From positions 1 to 33,144 of the forward strand of contig JANYIG010000326.1 in NCBI GenBank assembly GCA_025358765.1: a stretch of 33,144 bases of DNA. The letters run 5' to 3'. Both the position numbers and the translations under genes were made by a program. Position 1 is the stretch's first letter. The number at the start of each line of letters is the position of its first letter. Under the pieces are notes generated by a model. The model had not been told where the DNA came from, did not search any database, and saw nothing but the letters and a program-made list of their open reading frames with translations. Of the stretch, positions 1 to 8,327 are shown one piece after another. The DNA comes from Candidatus Kapaibacterium sp. (GTDB taxonomy: Bacteria; Bacteroidota; Ignavibacteria; Kapaibacteriales; UBA4661).

Positions 1-14
1 GTGAGGGGCTTAAC

Positions 15-197
15 TTAATGACATTGATGCTCAAAACCGCCATATAATTGCAACAGAAGTGAAAAAGCAGCAGCGCGTTCAATCTGTGTAAGCGAACCTT
101 CCTCAACCAAATCAGCAATCTCGCGTAGTGTCGTATCTACAATATCCAACGAGGCAAGTTCGACGGTGAGCTGTTCTCGTAAGTCGTTCAGTGTCAT
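15..197 (-). CDS. HepT-like HEPN protein, truncated (probable type VII toxin fragment)
   Basis: A 60-residue frame that starts inside the stop region of the nucleotidyltransferase gene (about 4 bp overlap, so the two are probably translationally coupled). Its residues look like the N-terminal half of HepT-like HEPN proteins: an amphipathic helix followed by IERAAAFSLLLQLYGGFEH, which resembles the ERAAL...FYNGIEN segment of that family. HepT proteins are usually 110-150 residues and carry a C-terminal RX4HXY RNase motif; this frame stops before any such motif. Reading on after the GAG codon (30-32) while skipping four bases (26-29) gives ENVIKL, close to the family's ENILK, and that frame stays open to the window edge. 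The copy may therefore be frameshifted, or simply short. The family call rests on remembered patterns and is moderate. Confidence 0.5.
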   Translation of the reverse strand: MTLNDLREQLTVELASLDIVDTTLREIADLVEEGSLTQIERAAAFSLLLQLYGGFEHQCH

Positions 198-469
198 AGC
201 AACTGCTTTCCATTACGCAGAACATATTGCACAAATGGATGGTCGTCGCTGTCGCCGCCAAGTGGTACAATATCAATTGGACAATGTAATTCTCGCTCAA
301 GATCATCGGCAAATACAAACACTTCCAACCCCGGAATATCCGCCGCAAGGTCAATATCGTTCGCGTTCTCCGGCGTGTCGAGCGCTGAACCAAACAAAAT
401 CAAGCGCCGCGCACCGTATTCTTTGGCGCGGGCGATGATGGTAGCGATATGTTCCGGCGTTACGATCAT
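194..469 (-). CDS. MNT-type minimal nucleotidyltransferase (MntA-like antitoxin)
   Basis: A 91-residue protein with the minimal DNA-polymerase-beta-like nucleotidyltransferase fold. The active site is visible as G27-S28 followed after nine residues by D38-x-D40, with a third carboxylate at D69 in CPIDIVPLG. The end (PFVQYVLRNGKQL) matches the family's usual C-terminus. Proteins of this class pair with HEPN proteins; in characterised MntA/HepT systems the nucleotidyltransferase adenylylates and silences the HEPN RNase. The downstream gene, overlapping by about 4 bp, is a HepT-like fragment, which supports a toxin-antitoxin origin. All catalytic residues are present, so this half looks intact even though the partner may not be. 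Substrate and activity are inferred from family only. Confidence 0.8.
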   Translation of the reverse strand: MIVTPEHIATIIARAKEYGARRLILFGSALDTPENANDIDLAADIPGLEVFVFADDLERELHCPIDIVPLGGDSDDHPFVQYVLRNGKQLL

Positions 470-499
470 GGTTTATCGGTTTTTTTTGCCAGCATGAGT

Positions 500-1846
500 T
501 TATTCCCCAAGCGCGTATTCCACTTTCCGCAGTAAATGACTAATTTTTTCTGCTAACGCTTGTTTTTCATCGTCCGGCAAAGCAAGAACGCCGATTGCGG
601 CTCCACTCGGAACCGATTCACTTTTGAGTAATTCGAGTTCTCTCTCTAAATCGGCAATGGTGGTGCGTTGCACGGACATCTCGTGCTCAAGCGTTGCAAC
701 GTTTTCTTGCAAGAGCATCGTCTGTTCAGAATCCTCGTCTTCTATCTTGAGAAGCTCGTCATGCACTAATTGTAGCGAAGTCAGCTGTTCTTGGAGAAGC
801 ATCGTTTGTTCGGAATCTTCGTCTTCTATTTTCAAAAGCTCATCATGGGCTTGTTGCAGCGTCGCAATTTGCTCCTGAAGAAGCATCGCTTGTTCGGAAT
901 CTTCATCTTCCATCTTCAAAAGCTCGTCGTGCACACGTTGAAGCGAGATTACTTGCTCTTGATACGCCGTCAAAGCCTCACGGAGCGTGGTGTTCTCGGC
1001 GGCTACGGTTCGCATTTGTTCGTAGATTACGTCGCGTTCCGCCTCCACTTGCTCCAATGCCTTTTGGTGCGCTGTTTGCTCCGTTTGCAATGCTGTTTGT
1101 AAGGTTAGGTGCGATTGTTGTGCTTCCTGTAATCGTGCGTTTTCCGCACGGAGGCTTTCAACTATACGCTGTTGGTTGAGTGTACGGTCTTCGAGTTCTG
1201 CAAAATGGCTTTTGTATTCCACCACTTCGTTGTAACGAGTATTGATTTCCGTGTTACGACGCACAAGCTCTGCCTGAAGTAAGACAATGTCGCTTTTGGT
1301 CTGTTCAAGCTCGCGCTCCTGCCCCGCTCCGCGCTGGAGGCGGGTTTGCAGGTCGTTGTGTTGGAGCGAAAGTGCTGCAAATTCTTCGTTGCGCTGCTGC
1401 AAAGCCGTCGTGAGGGCATCTACTTCTTGCATCCGCACGACAGTCCGCTCCAATTCAGCATCTTTACGGGTTATAGCGTTTTCGTGTTCCAGCAGAGTAC
1501 GCCGCAGGTCTTGTACCATCTGCTCCTGCGTTTGTGCCGCAGCGCCCGCTTGCTGAAGCACTTGCGTGAGTGATTCAATCTCCGCCCTTTGTTGCAGCGC
1601 TTCCGCCTGCAAATGCTCAATGTACGCCTGCATCTTGTCCGCAGCCGTTGCGTGTTGTTGCACTTGCTCCTCAAACTTCGCATTTTTCTTTTGCAGCGCG
1701 GCTTTGTCAACATTGAGTTTTGCCAGTACATTTGCGGATTCGCGGACGGCGTTCCACAACTGCATGACGGCGGCTTGCACTTCCGCGCTTGGTTTTGTGC
1801 CGTTCGGCGTTGGGTCGAGTGATTGCGATGGAGTCATAAGGTTCAT
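500..1846 (-). CDS. Large coiled-coil protein with three 28-residue tandem repeats
   Basis: A 448-residue protein that is almost wholly helical coiled coil from about residue 20 to 420, rich in Gln, Glu, Leu and Ala, with no signal peptide or membrane segment, so cytoplasmic. Near the C-terminus three 28-residue units (four heptads each) follow one another, each built as LQ..HDELLK.EDEDSEQ.MLLQE. A short non-coiled tail ends in DEKQALAEKISHLLRKVEYALGE-like sequence, in keeping with a small helical oligomerisation tip. The start at 1846 has no clear ribosome binding site; Met4 is an alternative. Similar proteins are often misannotated as SMC or myosin-like because of composition. A structural or scaffold role is possible, but no function can be assigned from sequence. 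It lies 30 bp upstream of the nucleotidyltransferase gene on the same strand and could be co-transcribed with it. Confidence 0.85.
   Translation of the reverse strand: MNLMTPSQSLDPTPNGTKPSAEVQAAVMQLWNAVRESANVLAKLNVDKAALQKKNAKFEEQVQQHATAADKMQAYIEHLQAEALQQRAEIESLTQVLQQAGAAAQTQEQMVQDLRRTLLEHENAITRKDAELERTVVRMQEVDALTTALQQRNEEFAALSLQHNDLQTRLQRGAGQERELEQTKSDIVLLQAELVRRNTEINTRYNEVVEYKSHFAELEDRTLNQQRIVESLRAENARLQEAQQSHLTLQTALQTEQTAHQKALEQVEAERDVIYEQMRTVAAENTTLREALTAYQEQVISLQRVHDELLKMEDEDSEQAMLLQEQIATLQQAHDELLKIEDEDSEQTMLLQEQLTSLQLVHDELLKIEDEDSEQTMLLQENVATLEHEMSVQRTTIADLERELELLKSESVPSGAAIGVLALPDDEKQALAEKISHLLRKVEYALGE
692..943 (-). repeat. Three in-frame 84-bp tandem repeats
   Basis: Units lie at 860-943, 776-859 and 692-775 inside the coiled-coil gene. 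Each encodes 28 residues and they differ at only a few positions (for example Lys-Met versus Lys-Ile before EDED). The period is exactly four heptads, so copy-number change would keep both the reading frame and the coiled-coil register. Confidence 0.9.
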
Positions 1847-1905
1847 GCTTTATACTGTAGGATGAACCGCCAAAAGCGACGGCATTCATACGACAGCGTA
1901 AGAGT

Positions 1906-3081
1906 TCAATTTTTTACAAACTTTGTTCGTTGTCGCTTCTTGCCGTCGTTCACCTCCAAAAAATAGACTCCGGGCGCAAGGGAAGACACGTTGAGCGTAT
2001 GCTCGCGGGCAGACAGAACAATATTCCGCACTTCCATTCCCGCCATATCGTACAGTGTTGCAGACAAGGCGGCGCTGTTATCGCTCGGCACATCAAAATG
2101 CACAACATCATTTGCCGGATTGGGATAGAGGCTCAGGGATGGTGCGTCTTCTGTGGAGGGAGATTGTACGCTGGTTGTAGCGTAAACCCTTTTTCCAAGA
2201 AACACTGTGTTTGATGCAATTGTGCAAATTATTGGCTCAGGTCCCATGCTGAAGGTTATTACATCGGCATATAAGCTAATTATATACGTATTGGTAGATT
2301 GGGTAAAAGTAGGGATAGTGACTGATAACCTGACGCTGCTTGTGGGAAACCTTGTACCCCACGCTGATGTCGTACTAATAATCACATAATCACTGGTCTT
2401 TATGGATAAATTACTGCTATTATAGGCATACGGCTGCTGCTCATACGGATCAACATATCGAACCAAAAAACTGAATGTCGCGCCTGTTATAGATATGACG
2501 GTAGGAGTAATTTCTAAAATCGGAGTCGGTGGACCATACTGTGGCTGTATCATAGCGCATTCCTCAAGCGTCAAACCGGAATGTTCCACCCACTGCAAAA
2601 GCTCCGGCTCGTTCATATCCTTGATATAATCGTATTTGTGGCGAGCATTGATAATCTCCGCCAAACCCCTGCCCGCGCTTTGTTCCACCAGATACCCGAC
2701 GGCGCAAATGTTTCCGAATTTGTCAATAAAGCAAGGGCGGCGTTCGTTGGGGCAATCAAGGTTTTTCGGGAACCGCCCTGCAAGCCAGTATTCATGGAGC
2801 TTGTCGAGCAATCTGCGACGTTGTGCTTGCGCTGTTTGCGGCAAATGTGAAACATCCCTTTGGCGAAGCAACTGCTCCACATATGCGAGGTGTGTTTGAA
2901 TCCGCAGTTTGTCGTCCGTCGTCGCCGTAGGCTGGTAGCCAAAGGTTTTTATGAAACTTTCATCACCCAAAACAGCATTGACGGGCTGGAGTGCTGCGGC
3001 GCTCGCAAACGCCTTGGCTGGAGCGCACAGACTTACGAGGACAGCGCCAACAGCGAATATAGTTGTCATCAAGTGTCGCAT
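1906..3081 (-). CDS. T9SS-exported protein with conserved cysteine-containing N-terminal domain
   Basis: A 391-residue secreted protein. Residues 1-26 form a Sec signal peptide ending in an Ala-rich cleavage region (PAKAFASA). Residues about 45-185 form a conserved domain with RRPCFIDKFGNICAVGYLVE, then AGRGLAEIIN, then SGLTLEECAMIQPQYG; I recognise this pattern from secreted proteins of Bacteroidota and relatives, where its function is unknown. A less conserved beta-rich middle (about 187-300) follows. The last 75 residues are a T9SS type-A sorting domain: LYPNPANDVVHFDV, LYDMAGMEV, and GVYFLEV...KFVKN. The protein should be exported by Sec and then passed to the surface by T9SS. Met5 is an alternative start. 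It is preceded by a structured repeat element rather than by an obvious operon partner. Confidence 0.88.
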   Translation of the reverse strand: MRHLMTTIFAVGAVLVSLCAPAKAFASAAALQPVNAVLGDESFIKTFGYQPTATTDDKLRIQTHLAYVEQLLRQRDVSHLPQTAQAQRRRLLDKLHEYWLAGRFPKNLDCPNERRPCFIDKFGNICAVGYLVEQSAGRGLAEIINARHKYDYIKDMNEPELLQWVEHSGLTLEECAMIQPQYGPPTPILEITPTVISITGATFSFLVRYVDPYEQQPYAYNSSNLSIKTSDYVIISTTSAWGTRFPTSSVRLSVTIPTFTQSTNTYIISLYADVITFSMGPEPIICTIASNTVFLGKRVYATTSVQSPSTEDAPSLSLYPNPANDVVHFDVPSDNSAALSATLYDMAGMEVRNIVLSAREHTLNVSSLAPGVYFLEVNDGKKRQRTKFVKN

Positions 3082-3135
3082 AGATTTTGCTCCGTGAATT
3101 TGGTGGATAGAGACTGACGGTACACGTTCGTTAAA

Positions 3136-3275
3136 AATTCCCCGCTTTCGCAGAAAGAGGGGTGGACTTCGCGGTAGCGAGGACGGAGTGTTTCTTCAAG
3201 CGGTAAAATCTTCTTTTGCCGCGCTGTTCATTCCTGACTACCCCGTCACCCCGAAGACGGCGGCGAAGGGGAATT
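3136..3275. repeat. 140-bp structured element with 8-bp terminal inverted repeats
   Basis: The ends are perfect inverted repeats, aattcccc (3136-3143) and ggggaatt (3268-3275). Inside are further helices: ctttc/gaaag at 3145-3157 capped outside by cccc/gggg; tcgc/gcga at 3169-3180; a 9-bp stem with one G-T pair, 3200-3208 with 3214-3222; and ccgtc/gacgg at 3243-3260. It lies between the pheT stop and the start of the T9SS gene and encodes nothing. The layout fits a MITE-like or REP-like dispersed element; only one copy is in this window. Confidence 0.65.
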
Positions 3276-3303
3276 GTGTTCAAGCGCAATTTCGCTTAAA
3301 ACC

Positions 3304-5745
3304 TTACTGCCGGAGCGCCGCACCAACACGCTCTTGCGCAACCTTCACTATGCGCTGGATGCTGGCATCCACGTCCGCATCGGCAAGCGTCTTCTCGTGC
3401 GAGTTGTACGTGAGTGCAAAAGCGAGGCTTTTTTTGTTTGCGCCAAGCGCATCATTTTTGAATACGTCGAACACCCGCACGCCGCGCAAATACTCGCCCG
3501 CCTCTGCCGCAATCAGCGCACGAACGGTTTCCGCTTCCACGCTTGCATCCACCACGAACGCCAAATCCCGTGCTACGGCTGGGTACGGCGACACAGCATG
3601 GTACGTGCGGCGCTTAACCGCGACGTGTGGCAGCATCCACAGATTCAGCACGCATACGAACACGTGTGTTTCCACGCCAAAGGCTTTAAGCGCCGTAGGC
3701 GCAATCTCGCCCGCAAAAGCGATGACGCTGTTGCCGTCATTCAGCTCAATACAATTTGCAGAAAACAGTGGTTGCGGAGCGCTTGCAGGCTTGAGTGTGG
3801 CGTTTTTAATGCCGATGCTCGCCGCGAGGCTTTCCAACACACCTTTGATGTCGTAGAAATCCACCATCCGCTCCGAAGCGCTCCAATGTTTGTTCGTAGC
3901 GGTGCTGCCTGTGAGTGCCACGATGAGCTGTTGTTGTTCGCGGAAGCCGCGCACGAATGTTTCTTCGGTTGGCGGAATGTGGCTAAATGAAGTATGGCTA
4001 AACACCGTTCCCGTCTCGAACAGGCGCAGATTTTTTTGCCCAAAGCGGTGATTGCGTTCAATCACTTTTAGCACCGATGGCACAAGCGACGGTCGCATAC
4101 AGGACAATTCCTCGCCGAGCGGATTTTGGAGGCGAACGGGATTGTCCGTAAAAAACGCGGCGGATTTTGGGTCAATCATATTTTGCGTCATAATCTCGTG
4201 AAAGCCATTCGAGCGCAACAATGCCGCTATTTCTTTTGTGAACGGTAACGGCGCAAGCGCTTCGGGTGTGCGCTGCGCGTCGAAGTTTACGTGTGAGTTC
4301 ATCTGTGGTTCGATATTATCGTAGCCGTACAACCGTGCGATTTCCTCAATTAGGTCGGTTTCATTGTCAATATCTACACGGTACGACGGGATGCGAACCC
4401 GCATAGCCACTAAGTCAATGGAGTCAATCGTGCAGCCAAGCCGTTGCAACAGCGATCGTTGCTCAGGTGCCTGTATTTCCTTGCCGATGAGCTTTTCCGC
4501 CCGTGCGTAGCGCACCGTTGCTGTTTTTGTGGGTTGTACGGTGGGGTACAGGTCTATGCCGGCGCTGGCTATCGCGCCGCCCGCAATCTCCGCAATCAGT
4601 TGTGCAGCGCGGTCTGCGGCATACACTACGGTTTCCATGTCCACGCCGCGCTCAAAGCGGTATGCTGCATCGCTGGTTATTCCAAGTTTTTTTGCGGTAC
4701 GGCGAATCGCGGACGGTTTCCAGATGGCGGATTCAATGCACACATTCACTGTTTCGTCGCTTATTTCGCTTATTTGTCCGCCCATAACGCCCGCCACGCC
4801 GGACGAACGCTCGGCATCGTGTACCATTGTCATCGAATCATCGAGCAAATGTTCTTTGCCGTCGAGCGTTGTGAATTTTTCGCCGTTTGTGGCGCGTTTG
4901 ACGATGAGTTTCCGCCCTGCAACTTTATCCAAATCGAACGCGTGGATAGGTTTGCCGCATTCGAGCATGACGTAATTCGTCACATCCACAACGTTGTTAA
5001 TTGGTCGTAAACCACACGCAATAAGGCGATTTTTGAGCCACGCGGGTGATTCTTGAATCTTCACACCACGAACGACGCGGGCTGCAAAGCGCCAGCATAC
5101 ATCGGGGTCATCAATGATGACTGTGACGTGTTCGTTTGTTTTGGTTTCGTCTTCGGAAAATACCATGACGGGTTTACGAAGCGGAGCGTTAAAATACGCG
5201 GCGATTTCGCGGGCGATTCCGAGATGGCTCAGGCAATCAGCACGGTTCGGCGTGATGGAAATGTCGTATAGAACGTCGTTCATTCCTATGTAATCTGCAA
5301 GCGGTGTTCCGGGCGGCGGTGCATCTGTCGGCAAAACCCAGATTCCATCGGATTCTTCGCCCAAACCAAGCTCTGCACGGCTACAAATCATGCCGTTGGA
5401 TTCCACACCGCGCAATTTCCGTTTGGCAATGGCAAACCCGCCGTTCGGCACAATTGCCCCTTCAAGCGCCACCGCTACATTTTGCCCAGCAGCCACATTT
5501 GGTGCGCCACAGACAATCGTATTTGTAACGTCGGGCGCAACTTGCACAGTACAGACCGAGAGTTTATCGGCATTGGGGTGTTTTTCGCGCTCCAGCACGT
5601 ACCCAACCACGAAGTGTTGAAATTTTTCTGCCGGATGGTCAATGCCTTCCACTTCCAAGCCGAGCATGGTGAGTATTGCCTCCAATTCCTTCGGGGAACA
5701 GGAAAAATCGGTGTATTCTTTGAGCCAGTTTTGGGAAATAAGCAT
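3304..5745 (-). CDS. pheT: Phenylalanine--tRNA ligase beta subunit
   Basis: An 813-residue protein, the usual length for the bacterial beta subunit, which joins PheS in an alpha2-beta2 cytoplasmic enzyme that charges tRNA-Phe. Domain order is standard: the B1 start MLISQNWLKEYTDF; an EMAP-like tRNA-binding domain (about 40-150) with HPNADKLSVCTV; the B3/B4 editing region with IACGLRPINNVVDVTNYVMLECG; the B5 domain (about 400-470); the synthetase-like core containing the IARLYGYDNI segment; and the C-terminal FDX-ACB anticodon-binding domain (last 95 residues, from SPYPAVARDLAFVV). An upstream in-frame ATG at 5802 would add 19 residues with no homologous counterpart, so the start at 5745 is preferred. 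No pheS lies next to it: upstream is a divergent histidine kinase and downstream the repeat element, so pheT appears to be transcribed alone. Confidence 0.97.
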   Translation of the reverse strand: MLISQNWLKEYTDFSCSPKELEAILTMLGLEVEGIDHPAEKFQHFVVGYVLEREKHPNADKLSVCTVQVAPDVTNTIVCGAPNVAAGQNVAVALEGAIVPNGGFAIAKRKLRGVESNGMICSRAELGLGEESDGIWVLPTDAPPPGTPLADYIGMNDVLYDISITPNRADCLSHLGIAREIAAYFNAPLRKPVMVFSEDETKTNEHVTVIIDDPDVCWRFAARVVRGVKIQESPAWLKNRLIACGLRPINNVVDVTNYVMLECGKPIHAFDLDKVAGRKLIVKRATNGEKFTTLDGKEHLLDDSMTMVHDAERSSGVAGVMGGQISEISDETVNVCIESAIWKPSAIRRTAKKLGITSDAAYRFERGVDMETVVYAADRAAQLIAEIAGGAIASAGIDLYPTVQPTKTATVRYARAEKLIGKEIQAPEQRSLLQRLGCTIDSIDLVAMRVRIPSYRVDIDNETDLIEEIARLYGYDNIEPQMNSHVNFDAQRTPEALAPLPFTKEIAALLRSNGFHEIMTQNMIDPKSAAFFTDNPVRLQNPLGEELSCMRPSLVPSVLKVIERNHRFGQKNLRLFETGTVFSHTSFSHIPPTEETFVRGFREQQQLIVALTGSTATNKHWSASERMVDFYDIKGVLESLAASIGIKNATLKPASAPQPLFSANCIELNDGNSVIAFAGEIAPTALKAFGVETHVFVCVLNLWMLPHVAVKRRTYHAVSPYPAVARDLAFVVDASVEAETVRALIAAEAGEYLRGVRVFDVFKNDALGANKKSLAFALTYNSHEKTLADADVDASIQRIVKVAQERVGAALRQ

Positions 5746-6047
5746 AAAAACAATGGTTACGAACGACAAACGTTTCTGATATACGGAAGACCATAGCCAC
5801 ATTACAATATTGCTATGACACTATGACATAGCTACAAAATACAACTTGCGAGGCAATATTTTGAGTGCGAAGACATAGATGACAACGAAAAAATGATGTA
5901 GCCTATCATTTTTTGTATTTTTTTATAGAAAAAGAAGAGCGAAACAAATAACTTGTATGCTGTGTGGAACCACAGATTGTATGGGCAGGACTATGAAATA
6001 ACGTAGCGGCTCAATGAAAGAAATGAACGAAATCATTAAATTTTGTC
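5746..6047. promoter_or_regulatory. Divergent intergenic region (pheT / histidine kinase)
   Basis: About 300 A/T-rich bases with no credible gene. It must hold the promoters of pheT (leftward) and the histidine kinase (rightward). A perfect 10-bp inverted repeat, aaaaaatgat at 5888-5897 and atcatttttt at 5905-5914 with a 7-base spacer, sits near its centre and may be an operator. No clear -7/-33 promoter pair could be fixed by eye. Confidence 0.45.
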
Positions 6048-7883
6048 ATGCACGAAGATTCACCACAAGAACGAATAGAAGAGCTTGAACGCCGTTTACG
6101 CGAGGAAACGGAGCGCCGCGTCGCACTCGAACATGAAATATCCAAAATAAAAGTACAGTTTGAAACACAGTTAAGTCAACGGACAGACTTATTGCAAGAG
6201 GTAATAGGGCAATTACAAAAGGAAATTGCCCAGCGCGATGAAGTAGAAGGCAAGCTGCGTCAACGCACAGAGGATATGGATACGTTCATCCAGCAGTTGA
6301 AGTATGAAATGGATGACCGCAAAAATGTTGAACAAACGCTCCGTCTGAGCGAAGAACGTTTTCGCAGTGTGATTGAAAATGCACCCGTTGGCATTTGTGT
6401 GATTGACGCGCACGGTATGTTTGAGTATTTGAATCCTGCATACTGCTTGATTTATGGCTATCTGCCGGACGACCTGATTGGCGAATCCATCATGGACGTG
6501 ATGCCAAAAACCAAACATGACGAGTTTTACAAAGCATATTCAGGAGTGTTCCGAGGCGAAGACTCCTTACAAGGTGAATGGGAAATGTTGACTAATAACG
6601 GCGAATTAGTGACCGTGTTGATGGACGCGGTGAGTTTTATTTCTTCCGACGTACAGACAGGCAATTCCGCCGATGGCGAAACGAAAAAACTTATTATCTT
6701 TGCATTGGACATCACAGAGCGTAAACGGGCGGAAGACATGTTCAAACGTGCAAAGGTCGTGATTGACCAAAGCCCTGCTGTTATCTATCAGTTTGCCCAC
6801 AGATCTGGGTTCCCGTTGGAGTTCGTGAGCGACAATATTAGCCAATTTGGGTATGCGCCGAGTGACTTTATTGCGCCGAAGTTGGAAGAACTTTGGTACG
6901 TACACTCCGACGACAGAGCCACGTTCATGAATAGCTTTACGGGTTTACGGGCGCAAAATATTGACCATCTGCGGCGTGAATTTCGTTTAAAGACACGAAG
7001 CGGTCTGCATTGCTGGGTGGAGGATAATATTGTAGCATCGCGGGATGAAAACGGCAAGATTACGCGCTATCAAGGCGTTCTTTTTGACATAACGGAGCGT
7101 AAAAAAGCCGAAGAAGAAATCAGCAAAGCGCTTGAAAAAGAGCGTGAACTTGTGCAACTCAAAACACGTTTCGTTACGATTGCCTCCCATGAATTTCGTA
7201 CGCCGCTCACGTCCATCATGCTTGCGGCGGGTATTTTGAACGACTTTGGTTCGATGCTTACTCCTGAGCAACACACAGAAAATCTGCTGCTCATTCGTGA
7301 AGGCGTTGAGCATATGACACAACTGCTCGATGATTTGTTGATGTTCAGTAGAGTGGATGCGACTTCGATGGCAGTTAATTACACAACATTTGATATCAGT
7401 TCGTGGTGTGAAGAGTTTGCACACCGCATTCAAAACACAATGGGCAGAGCGCACGATTTTGAATACTCTGTGCCTCAGCGAGAGTGTTCGTACACAGGCG
7501 ATGAATCTTTGCTCAAGCAAATGTTAGAACGTCTTCTCTCGAACGCTTTCAAATATTCGCCGGAGCGTAGCACTGTTCGGTTTGATGTCTCATATGATGA
7601 GCAATTCGTGGCATTCACTATTGTTGATAAGGGCATCGGCATTCTGCAAGAAGATGTCGTGCGGATTTTTGAGCCTTTTCATCGTGGTGCAAACATCGGT
7701 AATATTGGCGGAACGGGTATGGGGCTTGCGATATTGTCCAAACTCGTGGAGCTTCATAGCGGTACAATTCAGGTGCAGAGCAGTTTACAGGGTACAGTAT
7801 TCACACTTGCCTTACCCCTCACACTACAGATAACAATTCCCAACAGTACACGGTTAGAGCATGTATCATCTCATAATAATTGA
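6048..7883 (+). CDS. Cytoplasmic histidine kinase with coiled coil and two PAS domains
   Basis: A 611-residue sensor kinase without membrane segments. Residues 1-100 are a charged coiled coil. PAS domain 1 spans about 101-226 (SEERFRSVIENAPVGICVID ... LDITERKRAED) and PAS domain 2 about 235-352 (AKVVIDQSPAVIYQF ... GVLFDITERKKAEE). The HisKA domain carries the phosphorylated His381 in SHEFRTPL. The HATPase domain shows the N box with Asn499 in LLSNAFKYSPE, then DKGIGI and GTGMGLAI. It should autophosphorylate in response to an intracellular signal read by the PAS domains; their ligands cannot be told from sequence. The response regulator 63 bp downstream on the same strand is the likely partner. 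The start has no Shine-Dalgarno sequence. Confidence 0.93.
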   Translation: MHEDSPQERIEELERRLREETERRVALEHEISKIKVQFETQLSQRTDLLQEVIGQLQKEIAQRDEVEGKLRQRTEDMDTFIQQLKYEMDDRKNVEQTLRLSEERFRSVIENAPVGICVIDAHGMFEYLNPAYCLIYGYLPDDLIGESIMDVMPKTKHDEFYKAYSGVFRGEDSLQGEWEMLTNNGELVTVLMDAVSFISSDVQTGNSADGETKKLIIFALDITERKRAEDMFKRAKVVIDQSPAVIYQFAHRSGFPLEFVSDNISQFGYAPSDFIAPKLEELWYVHSDDRATFMNSFTGLRAQNIDHLRREFRLKTRSGLHCWVEDNIVASRDENGKITRYQGVLFDITERKKAEEEISKALEKERELVQLKTRFVTIASHEFRTPLTSIMLAAGILNDFGSMLTPEQHTENLLLIREGVEHMTQLLDDLLMFSRVDATSMAVNYTTFDISSWCEEFAHRIQNTMGRAHDFEYSVPQRECSYTGDESLLKQMLERLLSNAFKYSPERSTVRFDVSYDEQFVAFTIVDKGIGILQEDVVRIFEPFHRGANIGNIGGTGMGLAILSKLVELHSGTIQVQSSLQGTVFTLALPLTLQITIPNSTRLEHVSSHNN

Positions 7884-7946
7884 AGAAGAGTTGAGAAGCG
7901 ATAAGCACGTATTTTATCATGTTTCATTAGAACTTCCCTCACGTCT

Positions 7947-8327
7947 ATGAAAAAAGTCCTTGTTATTGAAGATGACGAATCCATCCGCCGTAGCGTTGGC
8001 ATGATGCTTCGTATCTCTGGTTTTGAAGCGTTTTACGCAGAGAATGGCTCCATCGGGTTGCAATTAGCGCAACAAAGTATGCCGGATGTGGTTATCTGCG
8101 ACATTGCTATGCCTGTGATGGATGGTTACAAGTTCATGGAGGAACTCAAGAAAAATAGCACTACAGCAAAGATTCCCGTAATTTTCCTGACAGCAAAAGC
8201 CTCCGAGGAAGATATTCAAAAAGGGAAAGCGCTTGGCGTAAATGCATATCTGACCAAACCGATTTGGCCCGCAGACTTGCTCAAAGCCGTGCAAGAGCAA
8301 ATCGGAGGCTCCACGACGGTTGCGTAA
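7947..8327 (+). CDS. Single-domain response regulator (CheY-like)
   Basis: A 126-residue protein that is only a receiver domain. The acidic pair is D9/D10, the phosphorylated aspartate is D52 (VVICDIAMPVMDG), and the conserved T82 and K104 (IFLTAK, YLTKP) are present, so all five signature positions are intact. There is no output domain; it must act by protein contact or pass phosphate on. It follows the double-PAS histidine kinase by 63 bp on the same strand and is its probable target. The ATG at 7947 has no clear ribosome binding site. Confidence 0.93.
   Translation: MKKVLVIEDDESIRRSVGMMLRISGFEAFYAENGSIGLQLAQQSMPDVVICDIAMPVMDGYKFMEELKKNSTTAKIPVIFLTAKASEEDIQKGKALGVNAYLTKPIWPADLLKAVQEQIGGSTTVA

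Noticed and set aside
692-943. Regular repeats that could suggest a CRISPR array
   Set aside because: The 84-bp units are contiguous, in frame and encode coiled-coil heptads; there are no spacers and no cas genes.
5746-5802. 19-residue N-terminal extension of pheT
   Set aside because: The PheT family begins at MLISQNWLKEY; the added residues are non-conserved.
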